64,000 bases of DNA from Sulfuriroseicoccus oceanibius (GCF_010681825.2 NZ_CP066776.1:186001-250000); one strand, 5' to 3'; shown: positions 18,169 through 26,514, counted from the first letter of the stretch. Notes: generated by a model from the letters alone, not told the origin. Numbers and translations are program-made.

Positions 18169-18936
18169 ATGCCCCCCGCGATCCGCCTCCTTCTCACCGC
18201 CACACTCGGAGCGCTAGTCGTCCTAGCATCGACCAGCTGCCAATCGAGCAAGCTCACCTATCTCGAGCCCCCCACCCAATTCGAATCTCCCGAGGAACTT
18301 TTCTACAGCCTCAACCTGGAGCAGGACTTCATCCGCCGCGGCACCGCCGGACGCTGGAAATTCCGCCCGATGCAGCCGCGCTATATCACGCTGCACTCCA
18401 CCCAGAACTACGCCCACGGAGCCGACGCCCATCGCCACGCCCTCGCTCTCAAACGAGGTGCCCTCAAAGGACACAACAGCCTCGGTTACATGACCTGGCA
18501 CTTCACCGTCGACGACTACCACACCGTCCAACACCTTCCAACCAGCGAGCGCGGCGAGCACGCCGACTTCGAAGGCCCGGGCAACCGCTACTCCATCGGC
18601 ATCGAGATGTGCGAACACGCCGGCCATGATCGCGCCAAAACCGTCGACCGCTCAGCCCGCCTTGCTGCTGCGCTGATGCACGCCTACGACATCCCATTGC
18701 GCAACGTCGTGCCGCACCACCACTGGCCGCGGGCATACTACAAGCAGCCCCACAAGAACTGCCCACATTTCTTGTTAGACAACGGCAAACCCGGTGCCAC
18801 CTGGCGCGACTACCGCAAACGCGTCAAAGCCTACTACACGCAGATCAAAGACAAGAAGCTCGCCGCTCCCGTCTTTCCACTCAGCCCCGGCCGCGTCACC
18901 CGCATCGACCGCGACAACCACGGGCCAAGGGGGTAA
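18169..18936 (+). CDS. N-acetylmuramoyl-L-alanine amidase, Amidase_2 / PGRP fold, lipoprotein
   Basis: Cleaves the bond between MurNAc and the peptide stem of peptidoglycan. The N terminus (MPPAIRLLLTATLGALVVLA, then STSCQSS) is a lipoprotein signal with the Cys at about residue 24, so it is probably attached to the outer membrane facing the wall. The Amidase_2 zinc ligands fit His in YITLHSTQN, the His in PHHHWPR and the His or Cys of NCPHFLL. YSIGIEMCEHAGHD is the conserved strand. The 255-residue length is normal. It stands alone between a repeat region upstream and the convergent YdjY-domain gene. Confidence 0.88.
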   Translation: MPPAIRLLLTATLGALVVLASTSCQSSKLTYLEPPTQFESPEELFYSLNLEQDFIRRGTAGRWKFRPMQPRYITLHSTQNYAHGADAHRHALALKRGALKGHNSLGYMTWHFTVDDYHTVQHLPTSERGEHADFEGPGNRYSIGIEMCEHAGHDRAKTVDRSARLAAALMHAYDIPLRNVVPHHHWPRAYYKQPHKNCPHFLLDNGKPGATWRDYRKRVKAYYTQIKDKKLAAPVFPLSPGRVTRIDRDNHGPRG

Positions 18937-19000
18937 CTCAAGTAGCGGGTAGCAAGCAGGTAGTAGCAAGAGCCCTCCCTACCCGCTACTTCCTACTTTG

Positions 19001-19825
19001 CTACTTCTTCGGCAGCTCCAGCACGAGCTGGACGTTGCGGCCTTTTTTCGGCAGCGCCTCCTGGTTTGCCGCGTGCATTTCGTCCTGATCGCGGCCGCGG
19101 CGGATACCGTTGATCAACGCAGCGCTGTCACCGATCACCGCAACGATCGACCCTTCTTTCTCTGCGGCAAACCCACCGCCGTAGAAGTTCGATCCGGTGT
19201 AAAACCAGGCACCATCCGCCAGCGGTTTACCCGCCGACTGCGGCCCAAGCGAGGTGTCCGCTTTCACCACGCAATCCGACAGCGGCATTTCCCTGTCGGG
19301 CCCGTTGGTGGCCCAGGTAACTTTGGCGCGAACTCCGAACTCACTCGGGATCGCAGTCTCGTCCACCGGCCACTTGGTGCCTTCAAATCCCTTCATCCCG
19401 AGCAAAATGCACGCCAAATGCACATCGCGCGGACGTGCCTTCGTCGTAAAGACCGATTCGTGCACCTTGCCGCTCTCAGCAACCAGCAGGTACTCCACAA
19501 TCCCCCGGTCCATGTTCACCGTCATCGGCACCGTCACTGTGCGCGCCTTCTTGTCGAAGGTCACCTTGCCAAGACGATACACATGCTTGCTCACCTTTTT
19601 GATTTCCAGCCCACTCTTGATCTCCTCGGCCATCTGCTCGCGGGTGATCGTCGGTCCGCCACCCGGGCCCTCGTGACCACCGCGGGGAGTGAACTTCCCT
19701 GAAGAATCCACCCTGCCCTTGTCGGAGGAAGGCTGGGCTTGCGATTGGGCGTGAATAGAGAAGGTACCCACTACGGCACACACACCAACAACCGTTGCTA
19801 CGACGGGGGAAAGGAATCGTTTCAT
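19001..19825 (-). CDS. Exported YdjY-domain protein
   Basis: A 274-residue protein with a signal peptide (MKRFLSPVVATVVGVCAVVG) when started at 19825; an ATG at 19855 would add ten polar residues. Residues about 90-165 match the YdjY domain: VPMTVNMDRGIVEYLLVAES, then GKVHESVFTTKARPRDVHLA and CILLGMKG. YdjY domains are found in ferredoxin-like and secreted proteins of Planctomycetes and Verrucomicrobia with no established biochemical role. The C-terminal part ends in a predicted beta-rich segment (GAWFYTGSNFYGGGF). No cysteine cluster is visible, so it does not itself bind Fe-S. Confidence 0.75.
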   Translation of the reverse strand: MKRFLSPVVATVVGVCAVVGTFSIHAQSQAQPSSDKGRVDSSGKFTPRGGHEGPGGGPTITREQMAEEIKSGLEIKKVSKHVYRLGKVTFDKKARTVTVPMTVNMDRGIVEYLLVAESGKVHESVFTTKARPRDVHLACILLGMKGFEGTKWPVDETAIPSEFGVRAKVTWATNGPDREMPLSDCVVKADTSLGPQSAGKPLADGAWFYTGSNFYGGGFAAEKEGSIVAVIGDSAALINGIRRGRDQDEMHAANQEALPKKGRNVQLVLELPKK

Positions 19826-19917
19826 GGCAGTTTTCGTTTTGTTGTGATGGCTCACTAATCAGAGTCAGGGAGCCGGCGGATGGGTATAGCACAGCCCATC
19901 CCCACCAACCATAAAAA

Positions 19918-19952
19918 ATGCGCGCACCCGGAATCCCACCGGATGCGCGCAT
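19918..19952 (-). terminator. Strong terminator downstream of the CysJ-like gene
   Basis: A long G/C stem (GATGCGCGCATCCGG paired with CCGGGTGCGCGCAT on the minus strand) runs into ATTTTTTATGG, 20 bases after the stop of the flavoprotein gene. The stem also reads on the plus strand. Confidence 0.85.
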
Positions 19953-19972
19953 CAAAACAACTGCGTATCAAA

Positions 19973-21784
19973 TTAGTACACGTCGCGCTGGTAACGCTTC
20001 GACTTCTTCAAGTCCTCCACGTAGTACTCAGCCGCGTCGCGCTTGAGTCGGGCTTCCTTCATCGCAATCGCGATCAGTGCCTCGTTCACATCGTTGGCCA
20101 TGCGCGATGCATCACCACAGACGTAGAAGTGGGCGCCCTCTTCGAGCCACTTGAAGATCTCCTTCGAGTTCTCAAGCAAGCGGTGCTGGACGTAGATCTT
20201 CTCCTTCTGGTCACGCGAGAATGCCACATCGAGCTTGTCGAGCGTGCCGTCCTTGAGGTGCTGCTGCCACTCAAGCTGGTAGAGGAAGTCGTAGGTGTAG
20301 TGCTGGTCGCCGAAGAAGAGCCAGTTCTTACCCTTCTCGCCGAGAGCCGCACGCTCTTCGATGAACGAGCGGAATGGAGCCACACCGGTACCAGGTCCGA
20401 CCATGATGATCGGCGTGTCACCGCGCTTAGGCAGTTTGAAGTTCTTGTTGGCGTGGGTGTAGACGCCGACGGTGCTGTCGCCTGGGGTGAGGCCGTCCGC
20501 GATGTAGGTGGATGCCACCCCTTTGCGGTCGCGACCGTGGGCGTTGTAACGCACCGAGGCAATCGTCAGGTGCACCTCGTTCGGGTGAGCGTGAATGCTC
20601 GACGAGATCGAGTACAAACGCGGTGGCATCTTGCGCAGAATGCCGGTGAAGTCAGCGGCCGAGAGGTCCTTCACAGGGAAGTCGGTCAGCACGTCGACAA
20701 TCTGACGGCCCCAAAGGTAATCCTTGAGCTCTGCTTTGTTCGAAGGATCAAGCAGCGCGCTCAGTTTGTCCGACTGCGCCAGCTCGTTGTACTTCTTCAG
20801 AATCGTTGGAGAAATCCCGGTGATGTCGAGGTTCTCGGTCATTGCGTCGATCAACGGACGCTCGCCTGCCCCCTTGACGGAAACCTTCGCCGATGGATCA
20901 AACCCACCCGCCTCAAGCACGGACTCCACCACGTCTGGTGCGTTCTGTGGGATCAGTGCAAGTGCGTCACCCGCGTCGTAAGACATGCCCGATCCTTCAA
21001 GACCAAGCTCAAGGTGCCACGTCTCTTTGGACGAGCCTTCGCCGTTCAACAACACGCGGTTGAGCACCGGCGCCGGGAATGGGTTCTTCTTGCCGTAGGC
21101 TGCTGCAGGAGCCACTGCGCCTGCAGCTGGAACCGCCGCCACAGCTGGAGCTGCTGCAGGAGCAATCGCTTCAAGTGCTCCAAGCACCGCGCCGATCCAC
21201 TCTTCGTGCGTCTCGTCAAAATCCACATCGCAGTCCACACGGTCGGCAATGCGCTTCGCGCCAAGTTCTTCCAATCGCTTGTCGAACTGCTTACCGCACT
21301 CACAGAACTGCTCGTAGCTGGTGTCGCCCAATGCGCACACCGAGAAGTTCAAGCCATCAAGCTTCGGTGCGTCCGCACCCATCAGCTTCTCGTGGAATGG
21401 CACCACGGCGTCTGGTGGTTCACCGTCGCCCCAGGTCGAAACCACCAACAGCGCGTTCTGCGCCTCTTTGAGTTCGTCGAGGGTCGTGTCGCCAAGGCTC
21501 TTCACCTTGACCTTGAAGCCCTTCTTCTTGAGCAATGCCGCATCGTCCTCGGCCAACGCCTCGGAGTTACCCGACTCAGTACCGAAGAAAATGGTCACAG
21601 GAAGCGCGGCTGCAGGAGCTGCTGCGGGCGCGGCCACCGCACCGGCAGCTGGCACCGCGCCAGCCGAAGCGCCTGCCAGGAACCCGCTCAACCACTGGAT
21701 CTGACCTGCATCGGCCGATGCCAATGCCAGGTTCAGCGCCTGCCGTTGCTCAGGAGAGAATGGAGAAAAATCAGGAAGCTGCAT
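19973..21784 (-). CDS. cysJ: CysJ-like sulfite reductase flavoprotein (FMN-FAD-NADPH)
   Basis: A diflavin reductase of 603 residues that passes electrons from NADPH through FAD and FMN, in CysJ to the sulfite reductase haemoprotein. After an Ala/Pro-rich lead-in comes the flavodoxin domain (about 62-205; FFGTESGNSEALAED, STWGDGEPPD, CALGDTSYEQFCECGK). A second Ala-rich linker, the FAD domain (RLYSISSSIHAHPNEVHLT, GVASTYIADG) and the NADPH domain (MVGPGTGVAPFRSFIEER, HFYVCGDASRMANDV, ending YQRDVY) follow. No cysI lies nearby, so its electron acceptor is elsewhere or different. Confidence 0.92.
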   Translation of the reverse strand: MQLPDFSPFSPEQRQALNLALASADAGQIQWLSGFLAGASAGAVPAAGAVAAPAAAPAAALPVTIFFGTESGNSEALAEDDAALLKKKGFKVKVKSLGDTTLDELKEAQNALLVVSTWGDGEPPDAVVPFHEKLMGADAPKLDGLNFSVCALGDTSYEQFCECGKQFDKRLEELGAKRIADRVDCDVDFDETHEEWIGAVLGALEAIAPAAAPAVAAVPAAGAVAPAAAYGKKNPFPAPVLNRVLLNGEGSSKETWHLELGLEGSGMSYDAGDALALIPQNAPDVVESVLEAGGFDPSAKVSVKGAGERPLIDAMTENLDITGISPTILKKYNELAQSDKLSALLDPSNKAELKDYLWGRQIVDVLTDFPVKDLSAADFTGILRKMPPRLYSISSSIHAHPNEVHLTIASVRYNAHGRDRKGVASTYIADGLTPGDSTVGVYTHANKNFKLPKRGDTPIIMVGPGTGVAPFRSFIEERAALGEKGKNWLFFGDQHYTYDFLYQLEWQQHLKDGTLDKLDVAFSRDQKEKIYVQHRLLENSKEIFKWLEEGAHFYVCGDASRMANDVNEALIAIAMKEARLKRDAAEYYVEDLKKSKRYQRDVY

Positions 21785-22161
21785 AAACTGATAAGGTTTG
21801 TAAGGAAAAGACCGATACGCGGGATTTACGATTCTGCAACCGACGATTGCTCAACGCCCAACCACGTCACGGGGGCGCACTCTTCCACAAATTCCTCGCA
21901 ACCTCAAGCGACGGCTTTGTGATAGCCACCCCACGCCCATCCCATAAAGCGCCGCCCACTCCCCACCAAACTCCTTATCTTTATCCTCTTCCTGATCCAA
22001 ACCCTCACCGCCTCGATCAGGATACCGATTGAAGATGCCCCACTCACCGCGCCAGGGCTGGATCGCTGCGCTCCGATTAGGATTTGGATAACGATAAGGA
22101 TAAAGAACGCGGCAACGAGATCTCTCCATATCTCCGAGACGGGCCAATTCTCTCCTTCCCT
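21785..22161 (+). repeat. Intergenic region with repeat family 1 left modules (copy 4, 5' half)
   Basis: A non-coding stretch between the CysJ-like start and the first IS. It holds an inverted hexamer block (CTTATCTTTATCCTCTTCCT at about 21977) and a direct left module with GATTAGGATTTGGATAACG and ATAAGGATAAAG (22076-22108), then ATCTCTCCATATCTCCGAGA. It ends in the first arm of hairpin 1, CCTTCCCT at 22154-22161, where the IS begins. The other half of this repeat copy resumes at 23353. Confidence 0.85.
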
Positions 22162-22189
22162 TGGTTGGTCAATTTGAGCTATTCCTAGC

Positions 22190-22388
22190 TCCATCGGTTT
22201 CATACGAAACCGGAGGTTGATCAAGGTGGGGGTGGCCACCCCCACCTCGATCGCTGAAACAGTCACTCCGTTCCTCCTCGAGTCCTTGAACTCGTCTTTC
22301 AGCAAGGAGGCCTGTTTCCCTCAAATCCATCTGCAGTTCGTAGAGTTGCAAGAGCCCGAGAGCTCGTAGATCCAAGGTTGAAATACAG
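22190..22388 (+). ncRNA. Predicted bridge RNA of IS110 copy 1
   Basis: The left end can fold into successive hairpins: CGGTTTC/GAAACCG (22195-22212); a long stem at 22219-22252 with a 22-base perfect palindrome at its tip; a target-binding loop (22253-22310); and a donor-binding loop (22340-22378). In the target loop, CGTTCCTCCT (22269-22278) precedes a small hairpin (CGAGT/ACTCG) and CTTTCAG (22296-22302) follows it. In the donor loop AGAGTTGC (22342-22349) repeats the right end of the IS, a GAGC/GCTC hairpin follows, and CCAAG (22372-22376) is the reverse complement of core plus left end (CTTGG). This order is that described for IS621-type bridge RNAs. The exact ends of the transcript are not known. 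Confidence 0.75.
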
Positions 22389-23339
22389 ATGAACACTCAG
22401 AACAAACACTATATCGGCGTCGATGTCAGCAAAGATAAACTCGACTTTTATCACCCCAAAACAAAGCGCTCCTGGACCGTTCCCAACACTCCATCAAAGG
22501 TAAAATCGGAGCTCCTCAAGCTATCCAAACAACAGGACGAAATCCACATCATCTGTGAGCCTACCGGTGGCTATGAAAAGTGCCTCCTCGCTCAAGCATT
22601 GGAGCTAAACATTCCCATCAGCCTGGTTAATCCAAAGCGAGCACGAGCATTTGCCGAGGCCATGGGAATCTCAGCGAAAACTGACGCGATGGATGCCACG
22701 GTCTTGTCTCGCTTCGGAGAGTCGATCACCCCGGCATCCCGCGTAAAACCTACAGCTCTGCAGGAGAAGATGTCAGCGATCGCCAGGATTAAGGATCGTT
22801 TCACCCGCCAAGCTGCAGCTCAGAAAACGGCCCTTCAAAAGGTCACCGACAGCTTTGTGAAGAAGGAGCTCAAGACCCAAATCCAAAGCCTTGAGCGAGC
22901 GATTGCTCGTTGCCAAAAGCAACTCGACACACTCATTGCGAAAGACGCCGTGCTGCGTGAGAAGAAGCGCAAAATCGAGTCGATCAAAGGACTTGGTCTG
23001 GCTGCATCCACGGTCTTCTTGTCTGAAATGCCAGAACTGGGCGCAATCACCGACAACCAGGCTTCGGCTTTAGTTGGAGTTGCGCCATTCAACAAAGACA
23101 CCGGCACTCATAGCGGCAAGAGGCACGTCCGCGGAGGAAGGCATTTACTCCGGCGCAGCCTCTACATGCCTGCTCTATGCGCCACGAACCACAACCCGAT
23201 TTTGAAGGAATTTTATGGCCGTCTGATCGCCAAAGGAAAACCTCATCATGTCGCCATCACCGCCGTGATCCGAAAGCTTGTCAGACTCGTAAACCGCCTT
23301 CTTTCCGACCCCAATTTCGAGCCGATAAAACAAAATTAG
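22389..23339 (+). CDS. IS110-family transposase (bridge recombinase), copy 1
   Basis: A 316-residue recombinase that, with a bridge RNA, joins donor and target DNA. The RuvC-like N domain has the DEDD tetrad: D12 (IGVDVSKDKLD), E57 (ICEPTGGYE), D99 and D102 (KTDAMDATVLSRF). A coiled-coil region (about 125-195) leads to the Tnp_20 domain (about 195-300; GLGLAASTVFLSEMPELG, LVGVAPFNKDTG, RGGRHLLRRSLYMPAL). Most relatives have DSG where this protein has DTG (237-239); Ser242 follows three residues later, so the identity of the catalytic serine needs checking. Length and reading frame are intact and the identical second copy suggests recent activity. Confidence 0.93.
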   Translation: MNTQNKHYIGVDVSKDKLDFYHPKTKRSWTVPNTPSKVKSELLKLSKQQDEIHIICEPTGGYEKCLLAQALELNIPISLVNPKRARAFAEAMGISAKTDAMDATVLSRFGESITPASRVKPTALQEKMSAIARIKDRFTRQAAAQKTALQKVTDSFVKKELKTQIQSLERAIARCQKQLDTLIAKDAVLREKKRKIESIKGLGLAASTVFLSEMPELGAITDNQASALVGVAPFNKDTGTHSGKRHVRGGRHLLRRSLYMPALCATNHNPILKEFYGRLIAKGKPHHVAITAVIRKLVRLVNRLLSDPNFEPIKQN

Positions 23340-23352
23340 AAACAGAGTTGCT

Positions 23353-23500
23353 GAAAGGGAAACGCAAACCAGCCCAGGGTGACGGGAGCCTCAGGCGACC
23401 ACACCCTGGGTAAAACCGCCCCAAAAACCAGGCCGAGCCTACGACTCCGCCGAAGGGCTGCCCGCTACCGATGGCCGCTCGTCTATCGCCGATGCACCAA
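23353..23500 (+). repeat. Dispersed repeat family 1, copy 4 (3' half)
   Basis: Continues directly after the IS: GAAAGGGAAACGC completes hairpin 1, CCCAGGGTG and CACCCTGGG (ending 23410) form hairpin 2, and the tail CCGAGCCTACGACTCCGCCG and CGATGGCCGCTCG follows. Joined to 22161 it forms a normal copy. Confidence 0.88.
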
Positions 23501-23555
23501 ACGCAGGCACCAAGTTCGCCAAACACAAGCGCCCACAACCATGAGTCCGCGCACG

Positions 23556-23648
23556 ATGGCGATGGCGATGGCGATGGCGATGGCGATAGCGATAGCGATA
23601 GCGATAGCGATAGCGATAGCGATAGGGATAGGGATAGGGATAGGGAGC
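23556..23648 (+). repeat. Hexanucleotide microsatellite GATGGC/GATAGC/GATAGG
   Basis: About fifteen consecutive hexamers in three homogeneous blocks (GATGGC, then GATAGC, then GATAGG). It lies in the non-coding gap before the small membrane protein. It is the extreme form of the GATAAG-type hexamers in the family 1 left modules. Open frames across it are artefacts of the repeat. Confidence 0.9.
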
Positions 23649-23774
23649 AACTCTGACGGCGAGGACACCCTCGCTCACCTCACTTTCCCGCTTGCGAGCC
23701 GCGGGCTTTGGTTCAATACTCCCCAACCCATCGGCGTAATCGCCGCGTTATTCCTTTCCAACCCATTCACCACC

Positions 23775-23882
23775 ATGTCCCGAGCATCCATCTACGTCTG
23801 CGGCATCATCCTCGTCCTCGGCCTCATCGGCTTCTTCCTGGTCTACGGCGGCAAAGTGCTGCAGATGATCACCAACGGCTAA
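23775..23882 (+). CDS. Small single-span membrane protein (35 aa)
   Basis: A short open frame, MSRASIYVCGIILVLGLI then GFFLVYGGKVLQMITNG, with one hydrophobic helix of about 20 residues. It ends 22 bases before the TRIC-type channel gene and probably shares its transcript. No family is recognised. Its support is the clean transmembrane composition, position and codon use rather than a known motif; it could be a small regulatory subunit or a leader peptide. Confidence 0.5.
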   Translation: MSRASIYVCGIILVLGLIGFFLVYGGKVLQMITNG

Positions 23883-23904
23883 TCCCACTTGAAAGATCCC
23901 GCCC

Positions 23905-24498
23905 ATGATTCTTCTCTGGGATCTTCTTGGAACATTCGTTTTCTGCCTGTCCGGCGCATTGGCCGGCAAGCAGACTGAAATGGACATCTACGGGATGTTC
24001 GTTGCCGGCTTGGTCACCGGCACCGGCGGCGGCGCCCTGCGCAGCGTCCTAATTGGCGACGTCCCGCCGGCGATCTTCACGATCCCGCACTACTTCATCG
24101 TCGCGGCATTGGCCACGTTGCTTGCCTATTGCCTTGAGCCGTTCTTCCTCAAGATGACGCGAGCGGTCTCGTTTTTCGACGCCCTCGGCCTCGGGTTCTT
24201 CGTCTGCCTCGGTGTCCGCACCGGCCAAGTTCACGAGCTTCCGTGGTGGTCATGCACTGCCATGGGCGTCATTACCGCCACCTTCGGCGGCGTCATCCGT
24301 GACATCATCCGCAACGAAGTCCCGCTGGTCTTCCGCCGCGAAATCTACGCCACCGCCTGCATTATCGGCGGACTGATCCTCATCGGGCTCGACTTGATGG
24401 GCGTTCAAAACAGTCTGGCAATGGCAATTGCCACCTTCAGTGTTGCATTGATCCGTATCCTTGCGATTCGATACGCGATCAACCAGTCGCACGCCTAG
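23905..24498 (+). CDS. TRIC-type (UPF0126/YicG) cation channel
   Basis: A 197-residue integral membrane protein with about seven hydrophobic segments in two related halves, each with the glycine-rich signature of the UPF0126/TRIC family (GTFVFCLSGALAG ... GTGGGALRSVLIGDVPP; GLGFFVCLGVRTG ... ATFGGVIRDIIRNEVP). Prokaryotic members form homotrimeric potassium-permeable channels. There is no signal peptide, and the start MILLWDLLGTFVF is typical. It may help balance monovalent cations, but no regulator is visible nearby. Transcription likely begins upstream of the 35-residue gene. Confidence 0.88.
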   Translation: MILLWDLLGTFVFCLSGALAGKQTEMDIYGMFVAGLVTGTGGGALRSVLIGDVPPAIFTIPHYFIVAALATLLAYCLEPFFLKMTRAVSFFDALGLGFFVCLGVRTGQVHELPWWSCTAMGVITATFGGVIRDIIRNEVPLVFRREIYATACIIGGLILIGLDLMGVQNSLAMAIATFSVALIRILAIRYAINQSHA

Positions 24499-24621
24499 CA
24501 CCACTCTGTCCTCTCCCGTTCACCGCAAAAATTCCTGTGAACGACCAAAACAGAGTAAACAAGCCACTCACCGGCGTGCGCTATGGCTACCGCATTTTCT
24601 GTATTCACTGAACGCATTGTC

Positions 24622-25614
24622 ATGAGCCACCCCTCATCCCCACCATCCCTCGCCGAGATCCAAGCCGCCAACACCTGGGTTCAGCCGCTCCGCGATGAAC
24701 TAGGCACCGTCCTGATTGGCCAAAACGAACTCGTCGACCGCCTGCTCATCGGCCTGCTCTGCAATGGCCACCTGTTGCTCGAAGGCGTACCCGGACTGGC
24801 CAAAACCCACGCGGTGAACTCGCTGGCGTCCTGCCTCAATGCCACGTTCAAGCGCATTCAGTTCACCCCGGACCTGCTCCCTGCCGACGTCTTGGGAACC
24901 ATGGTTTTCAACCCGAAGGAAAGCACGTTCCAACCGCGGCTCGGCCCGGTCTTCGGCAACCTGGTGCTCGCCGACGAAATCAACCGCGCCCCGGCGAAAG
25001 TCCAAAGCGCCCTGCTCGAAGCGATGCAGGAACGCCAGGTCACCCTCGGCGAAACCTCGTACCCGCTGCCCGATCCATTCCTCGTGCTCGCCACCCAGAA
25101 CCCGATCGAACAGGAAGGCACCTACCAACTTCCGGAAGCCCAGCTCGACCGCTTCCTACTCAAACTCACCGTCGACTACCCAACCCGCGACGAAGAACTC
25201 GAAGTGCTCGACCTGATGGGTGGCGTGGAATCCCCGCCAAGCCCGAAACCCGTCACCGAGATCGCCTCGCTGGTGGAAAGCCGCCGCATCGCATCCCGCA
25301 TCCACGTCGACCGCAGCATCAAGGAGTACATCGTCGACCTCGTCCGCGCGACCCGCGAACCACAAGCCCTCGATCCGTCGCTCGATGGACTCATCCGCAC
25401 CGGCTCATCCCCACGCGCCACGTTGAACCTCACCCGCTGCGCCCGCGCTCTCGCCTTCCTCGCCGGACGCGAGTTCGTCACCCCTGACGACGTCCGAGCC
25501 ATCGCCCCGGACGTGCTGCGCCACCGTATCCTGCTCACCTTCGAAGCAGAAGCCGAAGAGGTCACCACCGACGACGTCATTGCCAAGTTGTTGAACAAAC
25601 TTCCGCTGCCTTGA
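24622..25614 (+). CDS. MoxR-family AAA+ ATPase
   Basis: A chaperone-like ATPase of about 330 residues that in such operons is thought to activate the von Willebrand proteins encoded downstream. Walker A is GVPGLAKT, Walker B with sensor is LVLADEINRAPAKVQSALLEAMQERQVT, followed by ATQNPIEQEGTYQLPEAQLDRF, all signatures of MoxR. The start at 24622 (MSHPSSPPSLAEI) is chosen; an in-frame ATG at 24583 would add 13 residues. The stop TGA shares bases with the TTG start of the DUF58 gene (TTGA), indicating translational coupling. First gene of an eight-gene run ending at 33493. Confidence 0.92.
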   Translation: MSHPSSPPSLAEIQAANTWVQPLRDELGTVLIGQNELVDRLLIGLLCNGHLLLEGVPGLAKTHAVNSLASCLNATFKRIQFTPDLLPADVLGTMVFNPKESTFQPRLGPVFGNLVLADEINRAPAKVQSALLEAMQERQVTLGETSYPLPDPFLVLATQNPIEQEGTYQLPEAQLDRFLLKLTVDYPTRDEELEVLDLMGGVESPPSPKPVTEIASLVESRRIASRIHVDRSIKEYIVDLVRATREPQALDPSLDGLIRTGSSPRATLNLTRCARALAFLAGREFVTPDDVRAIAPDVLRHRILLTFEAEAEEVTTDDVIAKLLNKLPLP

Positions 25615-26504
25615 ACGACGAACTCACAGCGATCCTCAAAAAAGTGCGCCGCCTGGAGCTGCGTACCCGCTCACTCGTGAGCGAGAACCTGGCCGGAGAG
25701 TACCAGAGCTCGTTCCGTGGCCAGGGGATGGACTTCCACGAGTTCCGCGAGTACACCCCGGGCGACGACACCCGCGCCATCGATTGGAATGTCACCGCCC
25801 GGATGAACGCACCGTTCATCCGCACGTTCATCGAGGAACGTGAGCTCACCGTGATGCTTGCGGTCGACGTCAGTCCGTCACTGCGCTTTGCCAGCGGCCC
25901 GCAGAGCAAGCGCGATCTGGCCGCCGAACTCGCCGCCTTGCTTGGGTTCAGCGCCATTCAAAACAACGACAAAGTCGGGATGGTGCTCTTCTCACACGAA
26001 GCCGACCGCATGTTCCTCCCCGGCAAACAACGCAACCACATGCTGCGCCTGCTGCGCGAAATGCTCGCCGCAGAGCCGTCGGAAGGAGAAACCCGCATCA
26101 CCCCGGCGCTCGACGCCATCAACCACGCGCTTCCACGCCGCTCGCTCGTCATCCTCATCAGCGACATGCTCAGCGATGACATCGAAGACACCATCAAGCG
26201 CACGGCCCGTCGCCACGACCTGCTCGTTTTGCAGATCAAAGACCGCGCGGAAGCTCTGATGGGCGCACGCATCCCGCTGTTGATCGAAGACCCGGAAACC
26301 GGTCGCAGTTCGGTGATCTCGCCGTTGAGCAAATCCGCCGCGGCAGACCTGCAGCGCCGCCTCAATGCTGCGGACGAACAGCTGGCCACCACGCTCAAGC
26401 GAGCCGGTGCCGGCCACATCGTGCTCCACACCAACGAAGACTATCTGCCCGCGCTGCACGGCTACCTGCGCCAGCGCGCGCGCACCCGCCCGTCCGCATC
26501 CTAG
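25611..26504 (+). CDS. DUF58-domain protein of the Bat operon
   Basis: A cytoplasmic DUF58 protein of 297 residues. The hallmark segment EYQSSFRGQGMDFHEFREYTPGDDTRAIDWNVTAR is present. A degenerate von Willebrand fold follows (MLAVDVSPSLRFASG, with D-x-S-x-S nearly intact, and LVILISDMLSDD). It is read from a TTG codon overlapping the upstream stop, an arrangement that keeps its synthesis tied to MoxR. DUF58 proteins accompany MoxR and BatA/B in nearly all such operons; their exact role is not established. Confidence 0.9.
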   Translation: MNDELTAILKKVRRLELRTRSLVSENLAGEYQSSFRGQGMDFHEFREYTPGDDTRAIDWNVTARMNAPFIRTFIEERELTVMLAVDVSPSLRFASGPQSKRDLAAELAALLGFSAIQNNDKVGMVLFSHEADRMFLPGKQRNHMLRLLREMLAAEPSEGETRITPALDAINHALPRRSLVILISDMLSDDIEDTIKRTARRHDLLVLQIKDRAEALMGARIPLLIEDPETGRSSVISPLSKSAAADLQRRLNAADEQLATTLKRAGAGHIVLHTNEDYLPALHGYLRQRARTRPSAS

Positions 26505-26514
26505 CCGATCTCCC

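Larger units (their letters stand above)
22162..23352 (+). mobile_element. IS110-family element, copy 1 (1,191 bp)
   Basis: The ends were set by comparing the two copies in the window and by an intact target. The left end starts TGGTTGGTCAATTTGAGC after a CT at 22160-22161; the right end finishes AAACAGAGTTGCT. Identity with copy 2 stops at these points apart from shared target bases. There are no terminal inverted repeats, as usual in IS110. The layout is a 227-bp non-coding left end, one transposase gene and a 13-bp right end. Deleting the element restores CCTTCCCTGAAAGGGAAACG exactly as in intact repeats at 17940 and 43002. Confidence 0.93.

Noticed and set aside
19880-21922. A 680-residue plus-strand open frame
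   Set aside because: Complete overlap with the CysJ-like gene on the other strand, whose motifs are unmistakable.
22169-22396. A 75-residue open frame on the minus strand, identical before both transposase genes
   Set aside because: It is antisense to the predicted bridge RNA and follows from its hairpins; conservation is explained by the IS being duplicated.
23379-23882. A 167-residue open frame from the repeat into the small membrane protein
   Set aside because: The first 130 codons are repeat family 1 and microsatellite; only the last 35 codons from 23775 look like protein.
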